Positions 10,509-20,139 of a DNA stretch of 64,000 nucleotides are shown here, piece by piece (within the stretch, counting starts at the first letter, position 1; every line of letters begins with the position of its first letter). The notes under the pieces were generated by a model, which was not told the origin of the DNA, searched no databases, and saw only the letters and a list, made by a program, of their open reading frames with translations. A program made the translations under genes and the position numbers. Source of the DNA: Tetramitus jugosus (taxonomy: Eukaryota > Heterolobosea > Eutetramitea > Acrasida > Vahlkampfiidae). The stretch lies in NCBI GenBank assembly GCA_937625935.1, contig OW569373.1, forward strand, positions 372,001 through 436,000. Direction: 5' to 3'.

Positions 10509-11475
10509 AGCTCAATGTATGTAGTAAGTATATCAAAAATGTTATGAGCTATGCAAAAAAATAATTTGAGTATGTATGACGTGAAATCACTAGCTAGCTT
10601 CTCTGTTGGAACCTTTGTTGTTTTTTCAAAAATGTTGGTTGGTAGCACTGTGAGAAGGTAGTGGATGTTGGTTGAGTGTGCTGCACTTTTGTTGAGGGTC
10701 CGTGACTCAACCAGCGGGTAGGTGTCTATCTGTTGGTGCGAAACGGTATACAGCGATGGAGTTTTGGCCTGTTCCGGGACAATGGCAAGCGTCAAATGTC
10801 GTTGGAGTATTGATTGGAATATTTGCAGAAGGATAAGCTCAACCCCCCTATGAGCTCGCTCACCACTTACTTAAGGCGAAGTAACGATGCATGCGTCAAT
10901 TTCAAGCGACATCGCGTTATCCCAACGGGATGCATGATATATATCTGATAGATTCGATATTAATGTGGTCAAATGGTCGGTGTTTTACTTGAAGAAAAAT
11001 CGCGCCTTTTGTGGGTTTGCACTTCAACGAGCGGGAAGAAGTGCGAGATCTCGCTCAACGGCCGGACGGAATACATCAGTGATCCAGCAACAACTCAGAA
11101 TTTGAGCAGAAACTTTCAAGAAAGGCTAGGGAATTCGATCGTTATTTGATGCTGAGGATTTCAAGTGTCGTGTACCAACATTATTGGGGATTTGACATGC
11201 CACACACAAAATGGTTTATTCTGCTGCTCCATGATACTCTTCGCCTGAAATCCTGTTCAATTCTCTTTCCCCTTGTACTAATTAGTATGTGGTGATGACT
11301 TCATTGGTGGTTTATAGTGGCGACGCAGTCAACTTCCCTTCTTGAAAATCTGACCATAACTACGGTGAGAGGGACGCGAGTAACAATGGCTTATAAAAGA
11401 AGTCGAGAAGTCATTCATTGTTTTAGAACACTCTTTTACTCTTTCTAGAATTGAAGTATGATACATTTGTTCATC
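10509..11475. other. Intergenic region upstream of the fibrinogen/EGF gene
   Basis: About 970 bp between two minus-strand genes. It should hold the promoter of the giant secreted protein and the 3' UTR side of 11476-15312. I see AT-rich stretches and no convincing coding sequence, RNA gene or repeat. Small open frames here are compositionally unremarkable. Confidence 0.5.
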
Positions 11476-14400
11476 TTATGCAGATAATTCTGCGTCACTT
11501 CGTTTGACTTGGCTTGCTTTTCTCTGAACCACTTTGTAACCGACGATTGAACCAAGTATCAGACAAAGAACCAAGAGCACAAGAACAGATAAGCATGCCA
11601 GAACAATGAGAACGATTGCCCAAACAGGAAGACCAGTTTGTTTCTTGGTTTGAGTATCACCACAACCACAAGGATTTGTGCAAGCAACTGCACCATCATC
11701 AGAAACAGCATCTCCAGAGTCTGATTGAACATAGTCGAGAGAAACTGCATGAGCAACTGGTTTGGTGCAAGAACATGTCACAACTCTCTTTCCATTCGGA
11801 AGAGTCACGCCAGAATTGGTTGAACTGGTTCCTGTGGAACAAACAGATGTATCATTTTGCCATGTTCTCGTATTGTTGTCAAAGAATTTGCACACATAGA
11901 TGAATGATGTGTTTCCTTGATTCAAATTCTCATTCACTCCCATTGAACTTGTCACAACTGGTGTTGGGTACTGGTCGAACACTTCTCCAGAGTTCTCACT
12001 GAACACTCGAACTGCAACGACAGGGGACACGAGCTTTGTATTGCACAGACTAGAGTATTGTTGTGGAGGAGATTGATAGATTTCTCCCTGGGCATAAAAT
12101 GAGGCATCATCTTGCAAGTTGTCCAATATTGGCGATGTACTTAGATTCACCACTACTTGCTCTGATTGGCCTGTGTTTGGAACAGTAACATCCAGATCAA
12201 CTACAAGGTCCTCAGTTCTGTTAATTCTTATAGCCACAATCTCCACAGTTTCTATCGATAACTGAAGCGATTCACCTTCCAACAAATTTTCCCTCAATCT
12301 CCGAGTCACAGAGTCAATCAAAAGAGATGCTGATTCAATTTGATTAGTCGAGCTATTGGAGTTGGTCATAATTGGAACAATATTTTTCACTGCAGTGACA
12401 GCTTGGTCAAGAATTGACTGGTCACCAACGTGCTCATCCAACAATCCAGACAAAATACCACTTGTAGTTATGGAAGTTTGTTGTGAGAAGTATTGTGAGA
12501 GACCAGAAAGAGTTGAGATCAGTTCAATCTGTTGCTCTTTGGGAATAGCATCACTTCTAACCTTAATAACATCAATGATGGAGCTCACGATGTTTGTTGT
12601 TTGGGTCTGGTTCATTGTCGATGCAGATTCAACTACATACGCGGTGACGACTCCGCTTTGAGATGACAGAACAGTTGAATTCACTGTGATAAGTGTCTCA
12701 ACTTGGGTGAGGATCAATTCATTCAACTCAGCAGGAACTTGTTTGGTCACGTTAACACTTACAAAATTGGAGGTTGCTGTATCTCCTGATTCAGCCTTTG
12801 CGTGTGCAAACAGTTGGAGAGTTCCAGTCACAGGCATTACGACACTCAAGCTTGGAACAGATGAGAATGAGTTCAACATTGTATCAATCCCGTTCCTTCG
12901 ATATCCAAATCTATACAGTATGTACTTGGAGTTATCGTTAGCTGTCCACCCGTAGGTATTAAAAGAAAATTTATCTGTCAACACGACCCCACTACTGTTA
13001 CTCATAGCCAAAATACCTCCAACTGGTGGAGCACTAACTGTGAATCGAATCGTTTTTGATATGGAGTTATAAATGGTCCTTCCCATAACACTAGAATTGT
13101 CAAAGTAAACAGACAGCTCATATTGCTCACCAGGTGAAAAAGAATTTGGTCTGAAAGATATTGTTCGCATGGTGGAGGTCACTCTATCATTGAGGATCTC
13201 GTCGATATTGAGAACATGACCACTTTGATCCTTGATACTCCAGGACAAACGATAGCTCGAAGCTAGCTCTATTGGTTGGAAATAGGCTGTTGCTTGGAGG
13301 GAATTTGAACGCACAAAGAATCCTGCATCATTCAAATTGATCTTAATATCAATTGTGAGTCTAATTTCGCATTTCTTGCCGTCATATCCAGAGTTACATC
13401 GACAGAAGTCGGGTGATAAACACTTTCCTTGAGAGCTGCAAACAGAAGAATCATTGGCGAGCAAAGAAAAACACTCTGTCACAGTACAATTGTATCCATG
13501 ATATCCACTTCGGCACTTACACTGATCATTGACACAGCTGCCGTGTCCATCACAAACTGATGGAAGTGGAATTGATGGATGGCTACAAGTGACAACTCCA
13601 CAAGTTCCTCCCGCGTAACCTGTATTACAGCTGCACTGATCGTAGGCAACACATCGTCCATGAGAGCTACAGACAGAATAACTAGAAGCTATTACTCCAC
13701 TGCATGTTGGTGTGCATTGAGGTTGCGCATAACCTGATGGACAGTTACAAGTGTCTTCTTTGACACACTGCCCAAAACCACCACAAACACCTTGCTCCTC
13801 TCTATCAATGGAGTAACATGAGAAACTGTTCCTAATGGTTCCGAAGAACAGCTTTTTCCCTCTTTGTTGATCTCCTCTCTGATCTTCAAATTCGGCTCCA
13901 TGATCTCCAAGGGTACCGAATACCTTCACAATACTTGATACTGGATTGATTGACAAACCAAAAGTGACTCCAAAATCAAATTCTCCACTAATCAACCTCA
14001 CAACAGGTGGTTGACCAAGTATGTGCTTTGCCACATATATCATTGGTTTTCCGCTATTCACATCTTTGATAGGAACACCCATGTAGTCTCCATTACTCTT
14101 GACTTGTCCTGTGATATAAAATGAATGACCATCCATATCAGCAACCATACTCTGAGGACTTATCGAACCATCCGCCTGGGCAATTGTTTCATGTCCAAAA
14201 CTACTAAGATCCGCTGAAGCTTCCAATAAGAAGGTGGTCATTGTATCAGGTTTTCCAAACGAAATTGGATCAAAGAAAGCCTCGTCTGTCACATAACCGG
14301 TCAAAAATAGCTTTCCTTCAAGGAGAACCACTCCTCTGACATCGTCATCACTTGCACTACCACCAGTGATGAACTTGTTCCAGCTAAGTTTATCATTAAT

Positions 14401-15312
14401 AAATTGGAACGAAGCTAAGAATATATCTTTGCTTCCATAAGAATGCTGTGTGACACCTGTCAATGATAATTCATCGATGAATGATCCTACGAGATAAAAT
14501 GCATTAGAAGTGTCATCTATTACCAATGAAGCTGCAGAAACAAGATAATCTGAATGATAGATAAGGTAGTCCAATATTTCTCCATCTCTATCTATCCTCA
14601 ATATGAACATGGCAAATGTATCTTCCTTTTGAGTAACGTCAGATAGTTGCTCGTCATTTCGGTGCCACATTACATAACCCCTTACATCTCCAATCAGTAT
14701 CATGGATGAATCTCTCTTGGTGTCCAGAACCAATTGACGCACTTGAAGATAACCAGGGGATAAACTTGAATACAAAGAGTCAAACCACATGACAGAGCCA
14801 TCCTCAACTTTCATTTTCATCACAAAACCATTGTGAGTATGACTTTGGCCAAACACCGTGTCATCCAACGTAAAATTGTAGTGGAAACTACCTGATACGA
14901 GCAAGGACAATGCATCATCCATTGTCATTCCCGTGACCTGGAATTGATTATTGAACATCTGGGAGTCAACCATACTGATTAACTTGGTCCATATCACCTT
15001 TTTCTCATCTTCAGAGAGGCAAACAATGAAGGAATATTCTTGGGTTGTAAGTGATAAACTTGACGCGTCAATTATCATATCTACTCCATCCAAATCACGC
15101 CCTAAATCGATCCTGTCCCCTGTAGCCTTTCCTGCCAAAAAAGTGAACTTGGAGTCACTTGAAGCAACCGAGAAATAGGAATGTGAGTAATAAGAGTCCT
15201 CACTTGGATAACCAATCTTTGCATGTGTAACAAAGAGTTCTTCACAGAGGGCAAAGGTCACTGTAAACAGCAAGAACAACAGCAATGTTGCAATCAATCG
15301 AGTATGGATCAT
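11476..15312 (-). CDS. Adhesion-receptor-like single-pass protein: propeller-like region, EGF repeats, REJ-like, GPS-like, TM
   Basis: 1278 residues from an ATG at 15312, opening with a signal peptide (TRLIATLLLFLLFTVTFALC). Residues about 25-500 look like beta-propeller blades (repeated G-F--V/SGSF strands). About four EGF-like modules follow at residues 505-660 (SSHGRCVAYDQCSCNTGYAG type). A region of about 670-1000 with SWSIKD and FRPNSFSPGEQYELSV strings resembles REJ/PKD-type domains. A cysteine cluster at about 1130-1190 has the W-x6-C-x(n)-CSC spacing of a GPS motif. Then come one hydrophobic span (about 1220-1248) and a short basic tail (VQRKASQVKRSDAELSA). GPS-bearing proteins elsewhere are autoproteolysed adhesion receptors or polycystin-1-like; here there is one span, not seven. 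It lies in the same orientation as the fibrinogen/EGF gene, about 970 bp away. A surface receptor role is inferred. Confidence 0.82.
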   Translation of the reverse strand: MIHTRLIATLLLFLLFTVTFALCEELFVTHAKIGYPSEDSYYSHSYFSVASSDSKFTFLAGKATGDRIDLGRDLDGVDMIIDASSLSLTTQEYSFIVCLSEDEKKVIWTKLISMVDSQMFNNQFQVTGMTMDDALSLLVSGSFHYNFTLDDTVFGQSHTHNGFVMKMKVEDGSVMWFDSLYSSLSPGYLQVRQLVLDTKRDSSMILIGDVRGYVMWHRNDEQLSDVTQKEDTFAMFILRIDRDGEILDYLIYHSDYLVSAASLVIDDTSNAFYLVGSFIDELSLTGVTQHSYGSKDIFLASFQFINDKLSWNKFITGGSASDDDVRGVVLLEGKLFLTGYVTDEAFFDPISFGKPDTMTTFLLEASADLSSFGHETIAQADGSISPQSMVADMDGHSFYITGQVKSNGDYMGVPIKDVNSGKPMIYVAKHILGQPPVVRLISGEFDFGVTFGLSINPVSSIVKVFGTLGDHGAEFEDQRGDQQRGKKLFFGTIRNSFSCYSIDREEQGVCGGFGQCVKEDTCNCPSGYAQPQCTPTCSGVIASSYSVCSSHGRCVAYDQCSCNTGYAGGTCGVVTCSHPSIPLPSVCDGHGSCVNDQCKCRSGYHGYNCTVTECFSLLANDSSVCSSQGKCLSPDFCRCNSGYDGKKCEIRLTIDIKINLNDAGFFVRSNSLQATAYFQPIELASSYRLSWSIKDQSGHVLNIDEILNDRVTSTMRTISFRPNSFSPGEQYELSVYFDNSSVMGRTIYNSISKTIRFTVSAPPVGGILAMSNSSGVVLTDKFSFNTYGWTANDNSKYILYRFGYRRNGIDTMLNSFSSVPSLSVVMPVTGTLQLFAHAKAESGDTATSNFVSVNVTKQVPAELNELILTQVETLITVNSTVLSSQSGVVTAYVVESASTMNQTQTTNIVSSIIDVIKVRSDAIPKEQQIELISTLSGLSQYFSQQTSITTSGILSGLLDEHVGDQSILDQAVTAVKNIVPIMTNSNSSTNQIESASLLIDSVTRRLRENLLEGESLQLSIETVEIVAIRINRTEDLVVDLDVTVPNTGQSEQVVVNLSTSPILDNLQDDASFYAQGEIYQSPPQQYSSLCNTKLVSPVVAVRVFSENSGEVFDQYPTPVVTSSMGVNENLNQGNTSFIYVCKFFDNNTRTWQNDTSVCSTGTSSTNSGVTLPNGKRVVTCSCTKPVAHAVSLDYVQSDSGDAVSDDGAVACTNPCGCGDTQTKKQTGLPVWAIVLIVLACLSVLVLLVLCLILGSIVGYKVVQRKASQVKRSDAELSA

Positions 15313-15559
15313 CTATTGCACAGTAGATCGTTAGTTGTCGTGATATCGTTTGATAATAAACAGAGTAAACCAGAGATCATAATGACTATCCTGCCATTAT
15401 GCAAAAAGGGTCTGTTTTCCGACGCCTCTAGGGATACCCATTCATCCATCAACCCTGGAATAAAAGTGCGAAGCCCTGATTACCCTCTGGGAGAAACCTT
15501 TGGGTATCAGGTGAACATTTCATGACGGAAATTTTGTTCTGCGATGTATGCGGGAGGAA

Positions 15560-16330
15560 CTTCACAAGACCTTATGAAGAAATGGAAAATTGCGCGAAAT
15601 CTGAATGTTTATCAAGCCCCAGTTGTCAGCCAGTTCGAATTGCAGCTTTGATCGAGACGTCAGCATCACGAATCGATCATGAGAGTACTGACCTCTCAAA
15701 TACACTCCTTCACCTTTAAAATCCCATTGCACAGAAAGTATTTTGGACTGAATGTCCCAATAGGAAGTCCGTAAATTGTACTTGTTGTGGTTAAAACCCA
15801 GACTAACGACAGCACCACACGACTTGTCATCTGGCGATTCCACAACCAAAACTTCTGCCATCCTTGGACATATCAAAGAGAATCGTCACATCTGATTGTT
15901 CCGTCAAAGTTGTAAATGGTAATCATATTGTTCGAAGTGGCTGTGGCCACTAATACTTCATTATCATCCACGCCCACTGAAGCTTCTGCCACTGCGAGCA
16001 TGCTTCAATGACTTTGAATGACTCACAAACTGTTGAACAATTTGACCATCAGACACATTCCAAAGAATGGCAGTCTTGTCCTCAGATCCAGAAACAACAA
16101 AGGATCTTGAAGAATCTCGAATGCCCTGATGGCATCGGTGTCCGTGTCAGAAAACTCATGAATGATTATAGAAGGGATGTCTTCGTCAAGTCCGATTGCA
16201 CAAAAATGGCCCTCAAAGCATGAAGCCAAGAACTTGGCTCTGTGATTGGATCTTTGAATAATTTGTCTTCAAACTTCACAAACTTCTTTTCCCAGGTTGG
16301 TTCCGCCTTGATCCAATTAATAAAACCCCT
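15560..16330 (-). pseudogene. Decayed WD-repeat gene
   Basis: On the minus strand, fragments of WD40 blades appear in different frames. The clearest is SGSEDKTAILWNVSDGQIV at about 16040-16120. Another, NNMITIYNFDGTI, lies around 15900-15950 in a second frame, and flanking pieces (AKFLASCFEGHF; SYWDIQSKILSVQWDF) sit in further frames. No single frame or simple GT-AG splicing joins them and stops intervene, so I read this as a frameshifted pseudogene. Unrecognised introns or sequence errors are the alternatives. Confidence 0.5.
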
Positions 16331-16685
16331 GCTATTTTTTATCGGTTTTGCTTAAAAATTCTCAATACTCCGACATGTCATCCTGACACATGACAGGTTT
16401 TCACGAACAGTCCTCTTCTGCACACCCCTCCGAGTACATTGAGAAGAATTGTGAATCACACAACGAGCAACATTGAGAATCAAAGCACAACAAACAACGT
16501 AATCGAAACAGCGACATCTCCCACCACCAAAAAAGATAGTGTGGTACCCTTTCTTTTGCGCTCCCACCCAACAACATCCGAAACATCTTTGCACTCCCAT
16601 CCAACAACAACGAACCAACAACCAAACCATCCTTTTCAGCAAAAAAAAATTAACAACAAACAGCGACAAGCAATAGCAACAACAA

Positions 16686-19600
16686 ATGGGAAAACTGAAA
16701 CACAAATTCTTTAGCAAAGTGAAAAACTTTCTCAACACGCAGAACAATTCAACAGATTCGTCCTCCTCTACCAACAACAACAATCAAACTGACAATACCA
16801 ACGAAAGCAACGACTCTGATTCGTTACCAAATTCTCCGCCAACTGACTCCGCTACCATCGAAAATGGCAAGCAAAACAAAAAAAAGAGGAATTCAATTTC
16901 AGTGTTTCTCTCGTCCATTACATCCAACAACAGCAGCAACAATAACAACAAATCCAACAACAGCTCAAACAGTGCACCAACGAGTCCTACTACAAGTGAG
17001 GATCAAGAAGCTTTGGCCATTGAACAGCTACGAGTTGCCATTTCACAAAATGATCAAAGCTTTGGTGGCACAGAGAACTCACAACAACAACAGAACAACA
17101 ATTCACAATCATTGACACCTGTTTCACCTACAGTTGGCACCTCATCAGCCAACTATAGCTATAATGGTACTCCTACGACAACAATGAATAATAACAACAG
17201 TGTCAGTAGCAGTGGTAGTGATACAGAGTCAGCTGATTTGAGCAGTAGTGGAAAAGAGGTGAAAAAAGCGCGAAGAAAGAGTATTACCAAAGTGTTGGCC
17301 ACTGCGCTCAAGAAACACGTGACAAAGCTTGGTCGTAAAAATTCAACGACAGAAGACGACAAGAATAAAAATGGCGCCAAGAGAAAAAATCCCAATCGAA
17401 AGAAAAATGGCGCCAAAAACGACGACTACGATGATGAAGACGAGTATGATGAGGATGATGAAGACGATGATGAAGATGATGAAGAGTTCTATAGGGACAA
17501 CATGAATGGACTCGCATCGTCTCCCAATGGCAACAAGGGCAACTCACCACATCAAACACCCATCAACTATGCTGAGCTAACAGTGGAGCAAGTGTTGGAC
17601 TTGAACAATATTGTAGAAATGTGCAGAGATACAAATGATTGGAAGCTTGTACAGTACTTGAGTCGCTTCGATGTCATTGAAAGGCTCGTTTCCTATGTTG
17701 TTGTAGATTACACGAGTGCGTCATCATTCATGACGCAAGGAGGTGCTTCTCTCGCTCAAGACAGTGAGGTGAAGCGATTCATTGCAATGCAAGATGCCAA
17801 AGATTCGCAACAAGTGCTCACAGCAAGCAACGGAAAAGTGTTGACCATTGGTAACTCACCTAGGCCGTTGGGAGAGTATGATGAGTATGCAGACAATGAG
17901 AATGGATCAGATATGATACGGAACAATTATTACCTCATGAATATGCTCAGCGATCAAACAGATTCGACTCACATGTTGAAACTGAGACTCAAGTATCCAA
18001 CTACAGCATCAGATATTTTGTGCTCAGTGTTGGGTCAGAGATGTATATTGCCACAATTGTTTAATGATTATCAGCTGGCTGGTCAGTCAACAGATGTTCA
18101 AGATTCTCAAACTTCATCAGCGACTCCGACTTCGGATCAACAAGAGCACCATACTTCATCAGATCATGAAGGTGATGTGGATCCGAGTCGTATGCTTTCT
18201 TCTTCGTCTGCTCCCTCTCCTACTTCTCCTCTGGCGTGTTCGTTGAGCGCAGAACAAGATGGAAAGAAAAAGCGACGAAAAAAGAAGAAGGTGTCAGATT
18301 TTGAAATTCAACAACAGCAACGGACGAACCAGTTGCAAGAGTTGTTGTTTGGATTTGTGAATCAGAAGGATTTGCCCTTGCATCTCATTCGTCCATTCAA
18401 TCAACTATTAATTCATATAATTAAGATGAATTCTGAAGTGACGCGACACTTCATGTGGTATGTGATTTCATTGGCTATGATTGTTTCATTATTGATTTTC
18501 ATTGCAGCTGACACAATATTGTTTTTGTTGACTGTGTATAGTTTCCTGTATGATTACAAGGATGGACACGTACTCAAACAGTTCGTCAAACACGTTCACA
18601 CGACTGATGATATTTGCGAGTTGCTGATCTTGTGTCTGCTCTATCAAACAAAAGCAAGTTCCTTTATTTTGAATGATGGTGTGTCTGACATACCTTTCAA
18701 ACCATCAGACATTGCACTTGAAGAAGCCAGAATAGCTGTCAAGTACAATGTTGTGGGACAGCTCTACTCGTACATTACAAACATTAGATACTCTGAGAAC
18801 ATTAGTGCAATCTTGTCAACGATTGTCACATTGCCCACCAGTTCTCTTCTCTATAGATACCTGGTAGGAAGAGGGGAGTTAATAGTATCCATGATTGACC
18901 AAATGTTTGGTCTGTATAAAAGCGATGGTGGAGAAGCGGATATTGACACTCAGACTGTGTGTGGTGAAGTGATTGACTTTTTCTGTACACTAATTCTTCA
19001 TGCTCACATCACCGACCCGAGTGTGCAAGCTATTCTATCTAGTCTCCCAGCATTATCAGCTCTTCTGATAGCATCCGATCAGAACATGAACGATCCTATT
19101 GATGACATGGTGCGCCCAAGAGCATTGGGTGTCTTCCGGTTAAAATTAGTCGAGTTATTCGTCATTCTATTCAAGCACTATCCAGTGTTGACGGGACCCG
19201 TGGAGTTTGTAAAGTCCCGAGGCATGGAAATGACAGAGGAACAGCGACTGTTACACCAACAGAAGCAACAACAATTCCAACAGAGAGAACTCTCATATGA
19301 CAACGATCTAGCAGACATGCTCATTCAATCATGTGTATTGCAACATTGCTCATGGTTGTTCTTCAGGTACCAAAATCATAACATTCTTCACAATCTGGTG
19401 ACTCACTTGATTACATGTCTACTGGACAATGGTCTAAAGCCATTTACAGATATTTTGTTGGGTGAGTGTGAACTGGTTTATCGGATCCTTGAAGCCTTTG
19501 ACCGCAATCGACACTACATCAAGTGTACTCGAGTCTCACTGGGATTCATGGGTCACTTGAGTATTATTGCGGCATGTGTTGACGAGAATGTGGACATGTC

Positions 19601-19736
19601 GCTGGAACCAGTTGACGTACAGGGTAGATGGGGTAGATTTAGAATTTACCTGGAACAAAAACACTTCTTGGAATGTGAGTACCGTCATGGAGGCACGATA
19701 CCTCTGCCCGACAACTTTCACAACCCATTATTATAA
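16686..19736 (+). CDS. SAPS-domain protein phosphatase 6 regulatory subunit-like
   Basis: The family binds and directs PP6/Sit4-type Ser/Thr phosphatase catalytic subunits in the cytoplasm. The first 290 or so residues are low-complexity (Asn, Ser, an acidic DDEDEYDED run, basic KKARRKS). SAPS signatures follow: LTVEQVLDLNNIVEMC, LKYPTTASDIL, VKHVHTTDDICELL, LVGRGELIVSMIDQMF, RLKLVELFVILFK, FRYQNHNILHNLV, and CELVYRILEAFDRN with GFMGHLSIIA near the C terminus. An intron of 84 nt is predicted at 18458-18541 (GTATGT...TATAG); removing it joins HFM-C-FLYDYKDG and deletes a stretch that would otherwise look like a membrane helix and has no SAPS counterpart. The spliced protein is about 988 residues. 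A long Ser-rich insertion interrupts the SAPS region after QLFND. Start is the first ATG before the Asn/Ser-rich segment. Confidence 0.85.
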   Translation: MGKLKHKFFSKVKNFLNTQNNSTDSSSSTNNNNQTDNTNESNDSDSLPNSPPTDSATIENGKQNKKKRNSISVFLSSITSNNSSNNNNKSNNSSNSAPTSPTTSEDQEALAIEQLRVAISQNDQSFGGTENSQQQQNNNSQSLTPVSPTVGTSSANYSYNGTPTTTMNNNNSVSSSGSDTESADLSSSGKEVKKARRKSITKVLATALKKHVTKLGRKNSTTEDDKNKNGAKRKNPNRKKNGAKNDDYDDEDEYDEDDEDDDEDDEEFYRDNMNGLASSPNGNKGNSPHQTPINYAELTVEQVLDLNNIVEMCRDTNDWKLVQYLSRFDVIERLVSYVVVDYTSASSFMTQGGASLAQDSEVKRFIAMQDAKDSQQVLTASNGKVLTIGNSPRPLGEYDEYADNENGSDMIRNNYYLMNMLSDQTDSTHMLKLRLKYPTTASDILCSVLGQRCILPQLFNDYQLAGQSTDVQDSQTSSATPTSDQQEHHTSSDHEGDVDPSRMLSSSSAPSPTSPLACSLSAEQDGKKKRRKKKKVSDFEIQQQQRTNQLQELLFGFVNQKDLPLHLIRPFNQLLIHIIKMNSEVTRHFMWYVISLAMIVSLLIFIAADTILFLLTVYSFLYDYKDGHVLKQFVKHVHTTDDICELLILCLLYQTKASSFILNDGVSDIPFKPSDIALEEARIAVKYNVVGQLYSYITNIRYSENISAILSTIVTLPTSSLLYRYLVGRGELIVSMIDQMFGLYKSDGGEADIDTQTVCGEVIDFFCTLILHAHITDPSVQAILSSLPALSALLIASDQNMNDPIDDMVRPRALGVFRLKLVELFVILFKHYPVLTGPVEFVKSRGMEMTEEQRLLHQQKQQQFQQRELSYDNDLADMLIQSCVLQHCSWLFFRYQNHNILHNLVTHLITCLLDNGLKPFTDILLGECELVYRILEAFDRNRHYIKCTRVSLGFMGHLSIIAACVDENVDMSLEPVDVQGRWGRFRIYLEQKHFLECEYRHGGTIPLPDNFHNPLL

Positions 19737-20139
19737 CTAATACATGGACAGTCATTTATTCCACATTCTAGCTTGAACCATTGAACACAACAAGTAAATA
19801 AATATTGATTCACTTGACAACTCTCTAGGTTGATCACCTTCACATCTGGAAACAAAATTGTTTGTACCTAATCTGGCTGGGAACTCGTTGTATACTCGAT
19901 GCTCCACAGCAAAGGATGGCACACTTCTATGGAAGAGTGTGCAACCGAAATGTTGGGACCAGGTGAAGACTTCCTAATCCACTTCCTGCACGGACTTCGT
20001 GATTCATTGTATGAGAGCTCACTAGTCATGTCCACTGAAAAAGTCTTCCGCAAGCAACATCACTCAAATTCCTTGTGGTATTACCCCTTTTTTTCTGTTT
20101 CGCCGCCAAATTTTTTCGTGCGATCGCACCAAAACAAGA
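19737..20139. other. Short intergenic gap with possible WD-repeat trace
   Basis: About 400 bp between the SAPS gene and the WD-repeat gene. One plus-strand stretch (about 19900-19950) reads AKDGTLLWKSVQP in one frame, which resembles half a WD blade. It is too short to call. The rest holds nothing I recognise and should include the 3' UTR and the next promoter. Confidence 0.3.

Noticed and set aside
10421-10795. A 124-codon minus-strand frame upstream of the fibrinogen/EGF gene ending in Cys-rich repeats
   Set aside because: It overlaps the signal-peptide region in another frame; the Cys run comes from CAA/TTG-type triplets.
17159-17559. Minus-strand frames with Leu/Phe- or His/Arg-rich products inside the SAPS gene
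   Set aside because: They are antisense to the Ser/Asn- and Asp-rich low-complexity segment.
18458-18541. Membrane helix in the SAPS protein
   Set aside because: The hydrophobic stretch has intron boundaries and is absent from the family.
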